Assembly (NCBI RefSeq): GCF_030519475.1
Contig: NZ_JAUMKD010000008.1
Location: 124,001 to 188,000, forward strand
DNA from: Micromonospora sp. C28SCA-DRY-2
Lineage (GTDB): Bacteria > Actinomycetota > Actinomycetes > Mycobacteriales > Micromonosporaceae
DNA length: 64,000 nt
Direction: 5' to 3'
Part shown: one piece after another, positions 25,629-35,214 of the stretch
How positions within the stretch are numbered: the first letter of the stretch is position 1
Layout of the letters: the number at the start of each line of letters is the position of its first letter
Program-made: the position numbers and the translations under genes
Notes under the pieces: model-generated
Databases searched by the model: none
What the model was told of the DNA's origin: nothing
Seen by the model: the letters and a program-made list of their open reading frames with translations, nothing else

Positions 25629-28520
25629 ATGGCCAGCGATGTGGACACCGCACCGCTCGTCGGCCGGGCCGACCTGCTGACGGCGGTGCGGTCGGCGTTG
25701 CTCGACGACGTGGCGCCGGGGCACACCGCCGCGGTCTTCCTCACCGGTGAGAGCGGCGTGGGCAAGACCCGGCTGCTGCGCGAGGTGGGCGCCCGGCTGC
25801 GCGACGCCGGCGCCCTGGTGCTCACCGGTTCCTGTCTGGACATCGGCGACGCCTCGCCGCTGCACCCGCTGCTGCAGGCGCTGCGCCGCTTCGACGCCGA
25901 GCTGACCGCCGCGCACGCCCGTACCTCGCTGGCGGTACGCGGGCTGCTGCAGACCTTCGCCGACGAGACCGACGGCGCTGGCGCGCTGCTGGAGCGGGTC
26001 TCCCGGGGGCTGCACCTGATCGCCGAGGGGCGGCCGCTGGTGCTCGTCCTCGACGACCTGCAGTGGGTCGACCGGAGCACCCGTCAGCTGCTGCTCTACC
26101 TGCTGGCCGGGCTCGGCGACCTCCAGCTGTCGGTGCTGGCCGCGGTGCGGGCCGAGTCGTTGCAGGGCGCGCACCCGCTGCGCCGGGTGCTCACCGAGCT
26201 GCGCCGGCTGCGGTCGGTGCGGGTGCTCGACCTGGCCCCGCTGGACCGCCCCGACACCGAGCGGCTCGCCGCCGCCGTGGTCGGCCGCCCGCTGGCCCCC
26301 GAGGCGGCGGAGCAGATCTGGCGGCGCAGCGGCGGCAACCCGTTCGTCGTCGAGGAACTGGCCCGCGACCTGCGCGACGGGCGGGACGGGCTCTCCGACA
26401 CGCTGCGCGAGATCTTCCTCGCCCGGGTGGACGCGCTGCCCCAGCCCGCGCACGCCGTGGTGCACGCGGTCGCCGCCGGCGTGGAACCGGTCGAGCACTG
26501 GCTGCTGGCCCGGGTGGTCCGGCAGCCCGAGGACGAGTTGATCGAGGCGGTTCGCGCGGCGGTCGCCCACCGGCTGCTGGTCGGCGCGGACGACGGTTAC
26601 CGGCTGCGGCACCGGCTCGTCGCCGAGGTGCTGGAGCACGAGCTGCTGCCGGCCGAGCGGGCCGCGTTGCACCGCCGCTACGCCGAGGCGCTCACCGCGG
26701 CGCCGGCCGAGCTGCACCAGGCCCGGCTGGCACACCACTGGCGGCTGGCCGGCGAACCGGCGCGGGCGTTGCCGGCCGCGGTGGCCGCCGCCGAGGAGGC
26801 CGAACGGCTGCACGGCTACGCCGAGGCGCACCGGCACTGGTCGGTGGCGTTGCAGCTGGCCGACACCCCGGCTGGCGGGCCGGTGGCGGTGGACCGGGCC
26901 ACCCTGCTCGAACACGCCGCCGAGGCGGCCCACCACTGCGGCGAGCACGCCCGGGCGCTGGCGCTGCTGGAGGAGCTGGTGGCCGCCGACGCCGGCGGAT
27001 CCGCCTGCGCGCGGCACATCCGGCGGGCCCGCTACCTGGCCGCCGCCGGCCGTTCCGCCCCGGCCGAGGCCGAGTACCAGAAGGTGCTGGAGGCCGCCGA
27101 CTGCACGCCCCGGGAGCGGGCCACCGCCGCCGCCCACCTGGCCGAGCTGCTGCTGCACCTGGGCCGGTACGCCGACGCCGGCCGGCGCGCCCGGGAGGCG
27201 CTGCGGCTGGCCGCGCGGGTGGAGGGCTCCACCTCCGAGGTGGTGCTGGCCAGCGCGGCGCTCGGCTTCTCCGAGGCGTACCTGGAGGATCCGGACGCCG
27301 GGCTGGCGGTGATGCGCGAGGCGCTGGAGACCGCCGAGCGGGCCGGCCGGCCGGAGGACGTGGCCTGCGCGTACCTGCACCTGGCGGAGCTGCTCACCGG
27401 GCCGCTGAACGTCCTGGAGGAGGGCGTGGTGGTGGCCCGCCGGGGCGCCGAGCGGGTGGCCGAGCTGGGGCTCGGCCGCACGTACGAGACGCGGCTGCTG
27501 GCCATCGCCACCAACGGGCTGTTCCGGGTCGGCCAGTGGGCCGAGGCGGAGAAGGTGGTCGCGGCGGCGCTGCGCCACCGCCCGTCCGGGGCCGACGCGG
27601 TGGAGCTGCTGCTGGCCCGGTGCCGCCTCTCCGTCGGCTACGGCGACATCGAGGCCGCCGACCGGGACCTCGACTCGGTGGCGACGGTGCTCGCCGGCGG
27701 CGGCGCCCGGCACGTGATCCCGCTGCTCACCCTGCGCGCCGGGCTGTCGATGTGGCAGGGCCGGCACGACCTGGCCCGGCAGGCGGTGCAGCGCGGGCTC
27801 ACCGAGAGCCGCTCCGACGACGTGGGCATCCTCGCCGCGCTGGTCTGGCACGGCCTGCGGGCCGAGGCCGAGGCGCACGCCAGCCGTACCGTGGCGGTCG
27901 ACCAGACAGCGGTCCGCCGGCTGCGCGAGGTCGCCGAGCGGGTGGCCCGCAAGAGCGAGCACGCCGCCCGCCCCGTCCGCGACGTGGTCGACGGCTTCCT
28001 GGCGCTCTGCGCCGCCGAGGTGAGCCGGCTCGACGGCAACGATCCGGAGCTGTGGGCCCGGTCGGTGGCCGAGTGGGACCGGCGCAACCACCCCTATCCG
28101 GCCGCCTACTCGCGGCTGCGGCAGGCCGAGGCGCTGCTGGCCCGGCGCAGCCGCAGCGCCACCGCTGGCAAGCTGCTGCAACAGGCGTACCAGGTGGCCC
28201 AGGGGCTCGGCGCGGTGCCGTTGACCTCGGAGATCCGTACCCTGGCCGGCCGGGCCCGGGTGCGCCTGGAGGAGCACGGCGCGGTCGGCGACGCCGGCGC
28301 GGCCGCCGGTCCGGACGGCGACGAGCTGGCGGTGCTGACCGCCCGGGAGCGCGAGGTGCTCGCCGCCGTGGCCGAGGGGTTGACCAACAAGGAGATCGGG
28401 CAGCGGCTGTTCATCAGCGAGCGGACCATCGGCGTGCACGTGTCGCACATCTTCGACAAGCTCCAGGTCCGCACCCGGGTCCAGGCCAGCGCGATCTACC
28501 TGCGTAGCCGGTCGGCCTGA
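25629..28520 (+). CDS. LAL-type LuxR family transcriptional regulator
   Basis: 963 residues. Large ATP-binding LuxR (MalT-like) regulator. N-terminal ATPase with Walker A FLTGESGVGKTRLLREVG and Walker B PLVLVLDDLQWVDRSTRQ, then sensor-like RSGGNPFVVEELARDL. A helical TPR-like middle spans about 380-880. The C-terminal LuxR HTH reads LTAREREVLAAVAEGLTNK followed by ISERTIGVHVSHIFDKL. It is probably a ligand-responsive activator. It is divergent from the cyclase-ATPase gene across 191 bp; no target can be assigned. Confidence 0.92.
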   Translation: MASDVDTAPLVGRADLLTAVRSALLDDVAPGHTAAVFLTGESGVGKTRLLREVGARLRDAGALVLTGSCLDIGDASPLHPLLQALRRFDAELTAAHARTSLAVRGLLQTFADETDGAGALLERVSRGLHLIAEGRPLVLVLDDLQWVDRSTRQLLLYLLAGLGDLQLSVLAAVRAESLQGAHPLRRVLTELRRLRSVRVLDLAPLDRPDTERLAAAVVGRPLAPEAAEQIWRRSGGNPFVVEELARDLRDGRDGLSDTLREIFLARVDALPQPAHAVVHAVAAGVEPVEHWLLARVVRQPEDELIEAVRAAVAHRLLVGADDGYRLRHRLVAEVLEHELLPAERAALHRRYAEALTAAPAELHQARLAHHWRLAGEPARALPAAVAAAEEAERLHGYAEAHRHWSVALQLADTPAGGPVAVDRATLLEHAAEAAHHCGEHARALALLEELVAADAGGSACARHIRRARYLAAAGRSAPAEAEYQKVLEAADCTPRERATAAAHLAELLLHLGRYADAGRRAREALRLAARVEGSTSEVVLASAALGFSEAYLEDPDAGLAVMREALETAERAGRPEDVACAYLHLAELLTGPLNVLEEGVVVARRGAERVAELGLGRTYETRLLAIATNGLFRVGQWAEAEKVVAAALRHRPSGADAVELLLARCRLSVGYGDIEAADRDLDSVATVLAGGGARHVIPLLTLRAGLSMWQGRHDLARQAVQRGLTESRSDDVGILAALVWHGLRAEAEAHASRTVAVDQTAVRRLREVAERVARKSEHAARPVRDVVDGFLALCAAEVSRLDGNDPELWARSVAEWDRRNHPYPAAYSRLRQAEALLARRSRSATAGKLLQQAYQVAQGLGAVPLTSEIRTLAGRARVRLEEHGAVGDAGAAAGPDGDELAVLTAREREVLAAVAEGLTNKEIGQRLFISERTIGVHVSHIFDKLQVRTRVQASAIYLRSRSA

Positions 28521-28626
28521 CGCGCGCGGTACGGATACGTCGTTCTACTGATCCGGCGGACCGCCGCCGGCTGGAAGGCTGTGCCGTGTCACCGACGGGG
28601 TCTGGCGCGGCGAGGTGGAGGAGAAG

Positions 28627-29397
28627 ATGACGGAACCGGTTTGGGGGCCCGTGCACCGGGACATCGTCGACCTGCTCGCCGACCATCCGGCCGACGTGCC
28701 GGCGGTGGTGGACCACCTCACCAAGCTCCAGGATCTGCTGGTGCGGCTGCCTCCGCTGGAGGAGAGCTGCCCGCTGGCCGACTTCAACAAGCTCTACCTG
28801 ACCATCACCACCAGCGTGCTGGACGGTCTCTACGACGACCGGTTCGCCGACCCGGTGTTCCTGTCCCGGCTCGACGTCGAGTTCGCGGCCCGCTACTTCG
28901 ACGCGTTGCGGCTCTGGACGGACTCCAGCCCCGGCTGCCCCAAGGCCTGGTCGTGCCTGTTCGAGCGGATGCGCGGCCCGGACGCCCGGCCGCTGCCCTC
29001 GGCCGCCGCCGGGGTGAACGCGCACATCAACTTCGACCTGCCGTTCGCGCTGGTCACCACGTTCGACAGCCTGGAGTCGGAGCCGGTCGACGGCACCGAC
29101 CAGCACCGCGACTACCTCGAGATCAACAACATCTTCGCCGACAAGATCCCGGGGCTGCGGCGCGGCTACCTGGACCGCTGGCAACTGCTCATCGACATGC
29201 TCAACGGCGACATCGACGACTGGTACCAGGGTGAACTGATCGAGTACACCCGCGACGTCGCCTGGCGCAACGCGCAGAAGATCTGGCGCTGCCGGCACGA
29301 TCCGGCGGCCCACGAGTGCGAGCGCGCGCGGCTGGACGACAACGCCGCGCTGCTCGGTCGGCTGCTGCTCTCGCCCCTGGGGGCGTTCCTGCAGTAG
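28627..29397 (+). CDS. DUF5995 family protein
   Basis: 256 residues, mostly alpha-helical. I recognise the DUF5995 pattern: ADFNKLYLTITTSVLDGL, FLSRLDVEFAARYFDAL, AGVNAHINFDLPFAL (the conserved His/Asn segment) and DYLEINNIFADKI. No biochemical role is known to me. GAGGAGAAG sits directly before ATG28627. It is monocistronic and followed by a hairpin at 29410-29443. Confidence 0.85.
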   Translation: MTEPVWGPVHRDIVDLLADHPADVPAVVDHLTKLQDLLVRLPPLEESCPLADFNKLYLTITTSVLDGLYDDRFADPVFLSRLDVEFAARYFDALRLWTDSSPGCPKAWSCLFERMRGPDARPLPSAAAGVNAHINFDLPFALVTTFDSLESEPVDGTDQHRDYLEINNIFADKIPGLRRGYLDRWQLLIDMLNGDIDDWYQGELIEYTRDVAWRNAQKIWRCRHDPAAHECERARLDDNAALLGRLLLSPLGAFLQ

Positions 29398-29721
29398 CCG
29401 GGACGGGGGGTCCCCGCGCTCCGCCCACGTGGGGCGCGGGGACAGGTCCGCCGGCGGGTCGCCGGCCGGCACGGGGGGACCCGGCCGGACGATCCGCGAG
29501 GGGCGGCGGACGCGGAGGCATCGCGGCCGGGCCCGGGGGGTGCCCGCCGCGACCGTGGGGGAGGGCCGGCCGGCCGGGGGGTGTCGGCCGGCCCGCACGG
29601 GGTACGCGCGGGCCATGGACGTCCAGACCTGGCGCCGCCCCGCGGCGCGACCCCGCCCCCGACCCGACGCACCGCCCCGACCCGCCCGGCCGGGCGACGG
29701 GCGTCGCCGGGGTGGGGTCCG
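29398..29721. other. Gene-free stretch, GC-rich
   Basis: It contains the terminator at 29410-29443 and then about 280 bp of Gly/Arg-coding-like GC-rich sequence in which I see no convincing gene, RNA or repeat. Confidence 0.5.
29410..29443. terminator. Hairpin after the DUF5995 gene
   Basis: GTCCCCGCGC (29410-29419) and GCGCGGGGAC (29434-29443) pair perfectly. The interior CCCACGTGGG can pair as well. Confidence 0.75.
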
Positions 29722-30114
29722 GTGACCCATCGGTTCGCCTTCCGGTTCGACGCGGTGTTCCGGCCGGCTCTCGCGCTGCTCGGCGTCCGGCCGGCGACCG
29801 CCTGGGTACGGGTCGACGACGCGGAGGTTCTCGTCCGGTTCGGCCCGTGGCGGCTGCGGACCGGCCGGGGCAACGTCACCGGGGTGGAGGTCGCCGGGCC
29901 GTACCGCTGGTGGCGGGCGATCGGCCCGCACGTGTCGCTCGCCGACGCCGGTGTCACGTTCGGCAGCACCTCCCGGGCCGGCGTCTGCCTGCGGTTCGCC
30001 GAACCGGTTCCGGCCCTGCTGCCCGGCGGCTGGTTGCGGCACCCGGGGGCCACGGTGACGGTCGCCGACCCGGACGGGCTGGCCCGGGCGCTGTCCGGCC
30101 CGGTGGCCCGCTGA
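29722..30114 (+). CDS. Small conserved hypothetical protein
   Basis: 130 residues from GTG29722. Beta-rich with several Trp and Arg residues: RFDAVFRPALALLGVRP, AWVRVDDAEVLVRFGPWRL, GPYRWWRAIGPHVSLADAG, and a final VTVADPDGLARAL. Similar short proteins occur in actinobacteria and I do not know a function. The alternating strand pattern with a short C-terminal helix could be a PH-like fold (guess). The last codons and stop belong to a 21-bp direct duplication (30107-30145). Confidence 0.7.
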   Translation: MTHRFAFRFDAVFRPALALLGVRPATAWVRVDDAEVLVRFGPWRLRTGRGNVTGVEVAGPYRWWRAIGPHVSLADAGVTFGSTSRAGVCLRFAEPVPALLPGGWLRHPGATVTVADPDGLARALSGPVAR

Positions 30115-30145
30115 GCCGTCCCGGTGACCCGCTGAGCCGTCCCGG
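30107..30145 (+). repeat. 21-bp direct duplication over a stop codon
   Basis: CCCGCTGAGCCGTCCCGG occurs at 30107-30124 and again at 30128-30145. The first copy contains the stop codon of the preceding gene. Confidence 0.7.
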
Positions 30146-30258
30146 CGTCCGGCCGGACCCGCCCCGGCGGGGACTCCGGCCGGCTTCGTCCGTTCCGCCC
30201 GGGCGGCGGCCGGGCACCGCCTACCGTCGGGGCAGGACGGCTGGGGGTGGGACGGGGG

Positions 30259-32355
30259 ATGGCTGACGAGCAGCGGGGGAAGACGCGACGCCCGCGGGGC
30301 CGCCCGCAGCCGGCGTCCCGGGGCCCGGCGCCGGAGCTTCGTGCCGCACGCGACCCGACCCGGCCCGGCGACCGCGCGGGCCGTCGGGTCGACGTCCCGG
30401 AGCGGGTGGAGAACCTGGTGCGCCGGCGGGAGCCGGAGGGCCGGCTGCGCCGGTGGCTGTTCCAGCACCAGGTGCAGCCGCTCGGCCCGGAGACCACCGA
30501 GCGGCAGGCCCGGTCGCACGCCTGGTGGCAGGTGATGTGTCTGACCGGCGTGGACTACTTCTCGACGCTGTCCTACCTGCCCGGTATCGCGGCGGTGGCG
30601 GCCGGGGCGCTGTCCCCGCTGGCGACCCTGCTGATCGTGGCGCTCACCCTGTTCGGCATGCTCCCGATGTACCGGCGGGTGGCCCGGGAGAGCCCGCACG
30701 GGCAGGGCTCGGTGGCGATGCTGGAGCGGCTGCTGCCGTTCTGGCGGGGCAAGATCTTCGTCCTCGTCCTGCTCGGCTTCGTGGCCACCTCGTGGATCAT
30801 CACGATCACCCTCTCCTCGGCCGACGCCACCGTGCACCTGCTGGAGAACCCGTACCTGCCGGCGGGGTTCGGCGGCCCGGTCGTGGCGGTGGCGGTGACC
30901 GTGTTCCTGCTGCTGGTGCTCGGCGGCGTGTTCCTGCTCGGGTTCCGCGAGGCGGTGGTGGTGGCGATCCCGCTGGTCGCGGTCTTCCTCGCCCTCAACG
31001 CGGTGATCGTGGCGGTCGGGGTGGCCGAGATCGTGGCGGACCCGGCCCGGCTGTCGGACTGGACCGCCGCGCTGACCGTCACCGGGGGGCCCGCCTCGGT
31101 GGCGCTGACCGCCGTGCTCGCCTTCCCGCTGCTGGTGCTGGGCCTGTCCGGCTTCGAGACCGGGGTGAGCATGATGCCGCTGGTGGCCGGCCGCGGCCCG
31201 GACCCGCAGGCGCGGCTGGCCGCCCGGATCCGCAACACCCGCAAGCTGCTCACCACCGCCGCGCTGATCATGTCGGTGTACCTGGTCGCCACCACCTTCG
31301 TCACCACTGTGTTGATTCCCGCCGAGGAGTTCGCGCCGGGCGGCGCGGCCAACGGGCGGGCGCTGGCGTTCGTCGCGCACGAGCACGTCGGCGAGGGCTT
31401 CGGCACGGTGTACGACATCAGCAGCATGCTGATCCTCTGGTTCGCCGGCGCCTCGGCGATGGCCGGCCTGATCAACATCGTGCCCCGCTACCTGCCCTCG
31501 TACGGGATGGCGCCCGAGTGGGCCCGCGCGGTGCGGCCCGTGGTGATCGTCTACACCCTGGTCTGCGTGGCCATCACGATCATCTTCCGGGCCGACGTGA
31601 ACGCCCAGGCCGGCGCGTACGCCACCGGGATCCTCGCGATGATGGTCTCCGCCGCGGTGGCGGTGGCCATCTCCGCGGTCCGCCAGCACCGCCGGGGCCT
31701 GGCCACCGGCTTCACCGTGCTCGTCCTCGTGCTGCTCTACGCGCTGGTCGAGAACGTGATCGAGAAACCGGACGGGATCACCATCTCCGCCCTGTTCATC
31801 CTCGGCATCATCGCCGTCTCGCTGGTCTCCCGGGTCAGCCGCACCACCGAGCTGCGCGCCGAGCGGATCGAGTTCGACGAGCCGGCCCGGCGCTACATCC
31901 GCGAGTCGCTGGCGCACGACGGCCGGCTGCACCTGATCGCCAACAAGCGCGACAGCGGCGCGGTCAAGGAGTACACCGTCAAGGAGCGCGCGCAGCGCGG
32001 GATGAACCCGGTGCCGGGCGCGGCCGACGTGCTCTTCCTGGAGATCGACGTGGTCGACCCGTCCGGGTTCAGCCAGGTGCTGCGGGTGCACGGCGTGGAG
32101 GTCGGCGGGTTCCGGGTGCTGCGGGCCAGCAGCCCGGCCGCCCCGAACGCCATCGCGGCGATCCTGCTCGCCCTGCGCGACGCCACCGGGGTGCGGCCGC
32201 ACGCGCACTTCGAGTGGTCGGAGGGGAGCCCGGTCGCCCACCTGCTGCGCTACCTGATCCTCGGTCGCGGCGACACCCCGCCGGTGGTCCGGGAGATCCT
32301 GCGCCGCTCGGAGCCCGATCCCACCCGCCGGCCCGGCATCCACGTGGGTGGTTGA
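30259..32355 (+). CDS. APC-superfamily amino acid permease
   Basis: 698 residues. A basic, Arg/Pro-rich cytoplasmic N-terminus of about 80 residues leads into WWQVMCLTGVDYFSTLSYLPG, the conserved first helix of this permease group, then about eleven more hydrophobic segments to residue 535. The C-terminal 160 residues are soluble (RRYIRESLAHDGRLHLI, DVLFLEIDVVDPSGFSQV) and resemble the cytoplasmic tail of large actinobacterial APC transporters. Transport of amino acids or similar solutes is inferred from family. ATG30259 is preferred, with GGGACGGGGG upstream; GTG30247 would add four residues. Monocistronic. Confidence 0.88.
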   Translation: MADEQRGKTRRPRGRPQPASRGPAPELRAARDPTRPGDRAGRRVDVPERVENLVRRREPEGRLRRWLFQHQVQPLGPETTERQARSHAWWQVMCLTGVDYFSTLSYLPGIAAVAAGALSPLATLLIVALTLFGMLPMYRRVARESPHGQGSVAMLERLLPFWRGKIFVLVLLGFVATSWIITITLSSADATVHLLENPYLPAGFGGPVVAVAVTVFLLLVLGGVFLLGFREAVVVAIPLVAVFLALNAVIVAVGVAEIVADPARLSDWTAALTVTGGPASVALTAVLAFPLLVLGLSGFETGVSMMPLVAGRGPDPQARLAARIRNTRKLLTTAALIMSVYLVATTFVTTVLIPAEEFAPGGAANGRALAFVAHEHVGEGFGTVYDISSMLILWFAGASAMAGLINIVPRYLPSYGMAPEWARAVRPVVIVYTLVCVAITIIFRADVNAQAGAYATGILAMMVSAAVAVAISAVRQHRRGLATGFTVLVLVLLYALVENVIEKPDGITISALFILGIIAVSLVSRVSRTTELRAERIEFDEPARRYIRESLAHDGRLHLIANKRDSGAVKEYTVKERAQRGMNPVPGAADVLFLEIDVVDPSGFSQVLRVHGVEVGGFRVLRASSPAAPNAIAAILLALRDATGVRPHAHFEWSEGSPVAHLLRYLILGRGDTPPVVREILRRSEPDPTRRPGIHVGG

Positions 32356-32426
32356 CCGACGGCTGGCCGCGGGCTTTCGGTCCCCCTGGGGTAGATGAAG
32401 GCGAACGGCGCTTTTATTCATGTTCG

Positions 32427-32440
32427 ACGGACTTGTCCGT
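32427..32440. promoter_or_regulatory. Palindrome in AT-rich leader of the secreted protein gene
   Basis: ACGGAC-TT-GTCCGT is a perfect 14-bp palindrome in a locally AT-rich region (about 32405-32460) 100 bp before the beta-helix protein gene. It is likely part of the promoter or operator. Confidence 0.45.
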
Positions 32441-32542
32441 TTAACGACCGTATCGTGACCTTCGGTGGCTGCGGCGAGCCAGCCACCCCGCGCCCGTTGC
32501 GGGGCGGCCGTGTCATCCACGCACGAGAGGCAGGGAAGCGTC

Positions 32543-34111
32543 ATGTCCACCTACCAGGGGAGCGGGCGGCCAGCACGACCCAGGCGACGATCCCGGTGGT
32601 TCTTAGCCGGCGGTGTCGTGGCGGGCAGCCTGGTGGTCGGCGCGGGGCTCACCGCAGGCGTGGCGAGCGCCGCCGACCAGCGGCCCGCCGCCGGCGACCA
32701 GGGCCGGCCCGCGCTGGTGCGCAACGGCGACACCGACCCGAACCGCGCCGGCGAGCGACCGGACGACGTGCGCAGCGGCTGGGAGCGGGCCGCCGGAGGC
32801 GACCCGCAGGAGTCGCGCCGCACCGGGGACGACCGGCAGCGGCACCGCGACGGCGGTGGCAACCGGTGGCACCGGGAACCGGTCGCGGTGCCGTGCGACT
32901 CCGCCCGGCTCATCGCGGCGCTGGTACGGGTCAACGCCGAGGGCGGCGGCACGATCCGGCTCGCGCCGGAGTGCACCTACCCGCTCACCCACGCGTTCCG
33001 CCAGCCCGACCAGTACGACGGCGGGATCCGCGACGCCCGGGAGGCCGCCGACACGGCGGAGAACCCCGGTGACGCCGAGGCGCCGCCCCGCAACCCGGCC
33101 GACGACAAGGCCGGCCTGCCGGTGATCTACCACCCGGTGACCATCGAGGGCTCCGGCGCCACCATCGTCCGGAAGACCGACGCCGAGGCGTTCCGGTTCT
33201 TCACCGTCCGCGACGGCGGGGAGTTGACGCTGCGCGACGTCGTCCTGCGCAACGGCCGGTCGGCCGCCGAGGGCGGCGCCATCCACGTCGTGCACGGCGC
33301 GTCGGCCGTCGTCGAGCGCACCACGATCACGCACAGCGTCTCGCTCTCGGCGGAGGGCGGCGGTGGCGCCATCTTCAACGACGGCAACATGGTGGTCGAC
33401 GAGAGCACCTTCGTGGCGAACAACGCGGCCGGCAAGGCGGGCAAGGGCGGCGGGTTCCTCAACGGCGGCGTCCTCACCATGCACCGCTCCGAGTTCCGCG
33501 ACAACAGCGCCGTCGCGTACGGCGGCGGGTTGGCCAACTACCGGGGCGCGGCCGAGGTGCAGGGCAGCACCTTCGCGCACAACACCGCCACCCACGGCGG
33601 TGGCGTGGCCAGCTTCTCGGCCCGGACCCGGGTCACGGACACCAAGGTCCTCGGCAACACCGCCCAGGTCGGTGGCGGCCTGGCCAACTCGGACGCGGTG
33701 CTGTTCCTGCGCCGCCTCACGGTGCGGGACAACACCGCCACCGGCAACGGCGGCGGGATCTCCACCTTCCAGGGGCTGGTCCCGCTCGACGACAGCGTCG
33801 TGGCCGGCAACACCGCGCGCGGCAACGGCGGCGGCCTCTACGCCGAGAAGTCCAACCTGCTGGTGCGGCAGAGCGAGGTGAGCCACAACGGCGCCGTCGG
33901 CGCCCGGTCCACCGGCGGCGGCATCTTCGCCGCCCTCGGGCAGCTCACGCTCTACCGCAGCGAGGTGATCCGCAACGGCGCGACCGGCGCGCCGGGCGGC
34001 ATCCACGCCGACCGGGCGCGGGTGACGGTCGACGACGAGACCGACGTCATCGAGAACCGGCCCACCAACTGCGCGGGCTCCCGGGTGCCGGTCACCCACT
34101 GCTTCCGCTGA
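32543..34111 (+). CDS. Secreted right-handed beta-helix protein
   Basis: 522 residues. The N-terminus is a signal peptide: twin/multiple Arg (RPRRRSRW), a hydrophobic core FLAGGVVAGSLVVGAGLTAG and ASA before residue 50. A charged low-complexity region (about 50-125) follows. The rest is parallel beta-helix: repeated turns of the type GGGGAIFNDGNMVVDES, GGGFLNGGVLTMHRS, GGGLANYRGAAEVQGS and GGGISTFQGLVPLDDS, each about 22 residues with Asn-Thr-Ala ladders. Four Cys are visible, two of them near the C-terminus (CAGSRVPVTHC), allowing a disulphide. It could be a polysaccharide lyase-like or surface protein; no catalytic motif is identified. ATG32543 has a purine-rich site before it. Confidence 0.88.
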   Translation: MSTYQGSGRPARPRRRSRWFLAGGVVAGSLVVGAGLTAGVASAADQRPAAGDQGRPALVRNGDTDPNRAGERPDDVRSGWERAAGGDPQESRRTGDDRQRHRDGGGNRWHREPVAVPCDSARLIAALVRVNAEGGGTIRLAPECTYPLTHAFRQPDQYDGGIRDAREAADTAENPGDAEAPPRNPADDKAGLPVIYHPVTIEGSGATIVRKTDAEAFRFFTVRDGGELTLRDVVLRNGRSAAEGGAIHVVHGASAVVERTTITHSVSLSAEGGGGAIFNDGNMVVDESTFVANNAAGKAGKGGGFLNGGVLTMHRSEFRDNSAVAYGGGLANYRGAAEVQGSTFAHNTATHGGGVASFSARTRVTDTKVLGNTAQVGGGLANSDAVLFLRRLTVRDNTATGNGGGISTFQGLVPLDDSVVAGNTARGNGGGLYAEKSNLLVRQSEVSHNGAVGARSTGGGIFAALGQLTLYRSEVIRNGATGAPGGIHADRARVTVDDETDVIENRPTNCAGSRVPVTHCFR

Positions 34112-34136
34112 CCGCGACCATCGGCTCCGCCCATCC

Positions 34137-34179
34137 GCGGCCCGCTGGGGACGATCCTCCGATCGCCCCGGCGGGCCGC
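34137..34179. terminator. Bidirectional hairpin between convergent genes
   Basis: GCGGCCCGC and GCGGGCCGC pair at the base, and the inner GGGG/CCCC and GATC arms extend the stem to about 18 bp with one mismatch and one bulge. It lies between the beta-helix gene (plus) and the LLM oxidoreductase gene (minus). Confidence 0.7.
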
Positions 34180-34190
34180 CCCCGTCCGGC

Positions 34191-35150
34191 TCAGCCGAGC
34201 GCGCGCAGCCGACCGGCCAGCTCGGCGGCGAAGAAGTCCAGGAAGCCGTCCGGGTCCGGGCCGGCGTTCTGCAGCACGATGTGGTCGAAGCCGGCCTCGA
34301 GGTACGGCCGCACCGCCTGGACGTGCGCCTCCGGGTCGGGGCCGACGGCGAACAACTCGCGGACGTGCCGCTCCTCCACGTACGAGCTGGCGGCGTCGAA
34401 GTTGACCGGGTTGGGCAGCTCGCTCATCACCTTCCAGCCGGTGACCATCCAGCGGCTGGTCTGCAGCACCGCCTGCACCGCCTGCCCCTCGTCGGTGGCC
34501 CAGGCCAGCGGCACCTCCGCGTACCGGGGGCCCTGCCCGCCGGCCGAGCGGTAGTGCTCGACGATCGACCCCTTCGGCTCGGTGGCGAACAGCCCGTCGC
34601 CCAGCTCGGCGGCGAGCGCGGCGGAGTCCGGGCCGCTGGCCGCCACCGCGATCACCGGCGGGGTGTCCGGCAGGTCGAAGACCCGGGCGTCCTCCAGCTG
34701 CAGGTGCTTGCCCTCGTACGACTGGTAGCCGCCCTGCCAGAGCAGCCGGATGATCTCCAGCGCCTCGCGGAGCCGCTCGTGCCGTCCGCGCACGCTCGGG
34801 AAGCCCTGCCCGACCACGTGCTCGTTGAGCCGCTCGCCGGCGCCCACGCCGAGGGTGAACCGGCCGTCGGAGATCAGGGCCAGGGTGGCGGCGGCCTGGG
34901 CGATGATCGCCGGGTGGTAGCGGACAGTGGGGCAGGTGACGCCGGTGGCCAGCCGCAGGGTGGTGGTCCGGGCGGCGATGGCGCCCAGCACGCTCCAGGC
35001 GAACGACGAGTGGCCCTGGACGTCGAGCCACGGGTGGAAGTGGTCGCTCATCTCGACGAAGTCGAAGCCGACCTGCTCGGCGCGGACCGCCTGCCGGATC
35101 ATCTCCTGCGGTCCGTAGCCCTCCGCGGCGAGCTTGTAGCCGATCTGCAT
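34191..35150 (-). CDS. LLM-class F420-dependent oxidoreductase (FGD-like)
   Basis: 319 residues. TIM-barrel luciferase-like fold, F420 branch: MQIGYKLAAEGYGPQEMIRQ, AEQVGFDFVEMSDHFHPW, LRLATGVTCPTVRYHPAIIAQ, GRFTLGVGAGERLNEHVVGQ and PPVIAVAASGPDSAALAAELG. These resemble the glucose-6-phosphate dehydrogenase-like group of F420 enzymes. The substrate is unknown. ATG35150 is chosen because family members start MxIGYK; an upstream in-frame start at 35183 adds 11 residues without conservation. Use of F420 fits an actinobacterium. Confidence 0.9.
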   Translation of the reverse strand: MQIGYKLAAEGYGPQEMIRQAVRAEQVGFDFVEMSDHFHPWLDVQGHSSFAWSVLGAIAARTTTLRLATGVTCPTVRYHPAIIAQAAATLALISDGRFTLGVGAGERLNEHVVGQGFPSVRGRHERLREALEIIRLLWQGGYQSYEGKHLQLEDARVFDLPDTPPVIAVAASGPDSAALAAELGDGLFATEPKGSIVEHYRSAGGQGPRYAEVPLAWATDEGQAVQAVLQTSRWMVTGWKVMSELPNPVNFDAASSYVEERHVRELFAVGPDPEAHVQAVRPYLEAGFDHIVLQNAGPDPDGFLDFFAAELAGRLRALG

Positions 35151-35214
35151 CCCGTGCCCCCGTCCGTACGCCGTTCGGAGCAACGCCCGTTCCCCGCCCG
35201 GCCGGCGGCAAACG

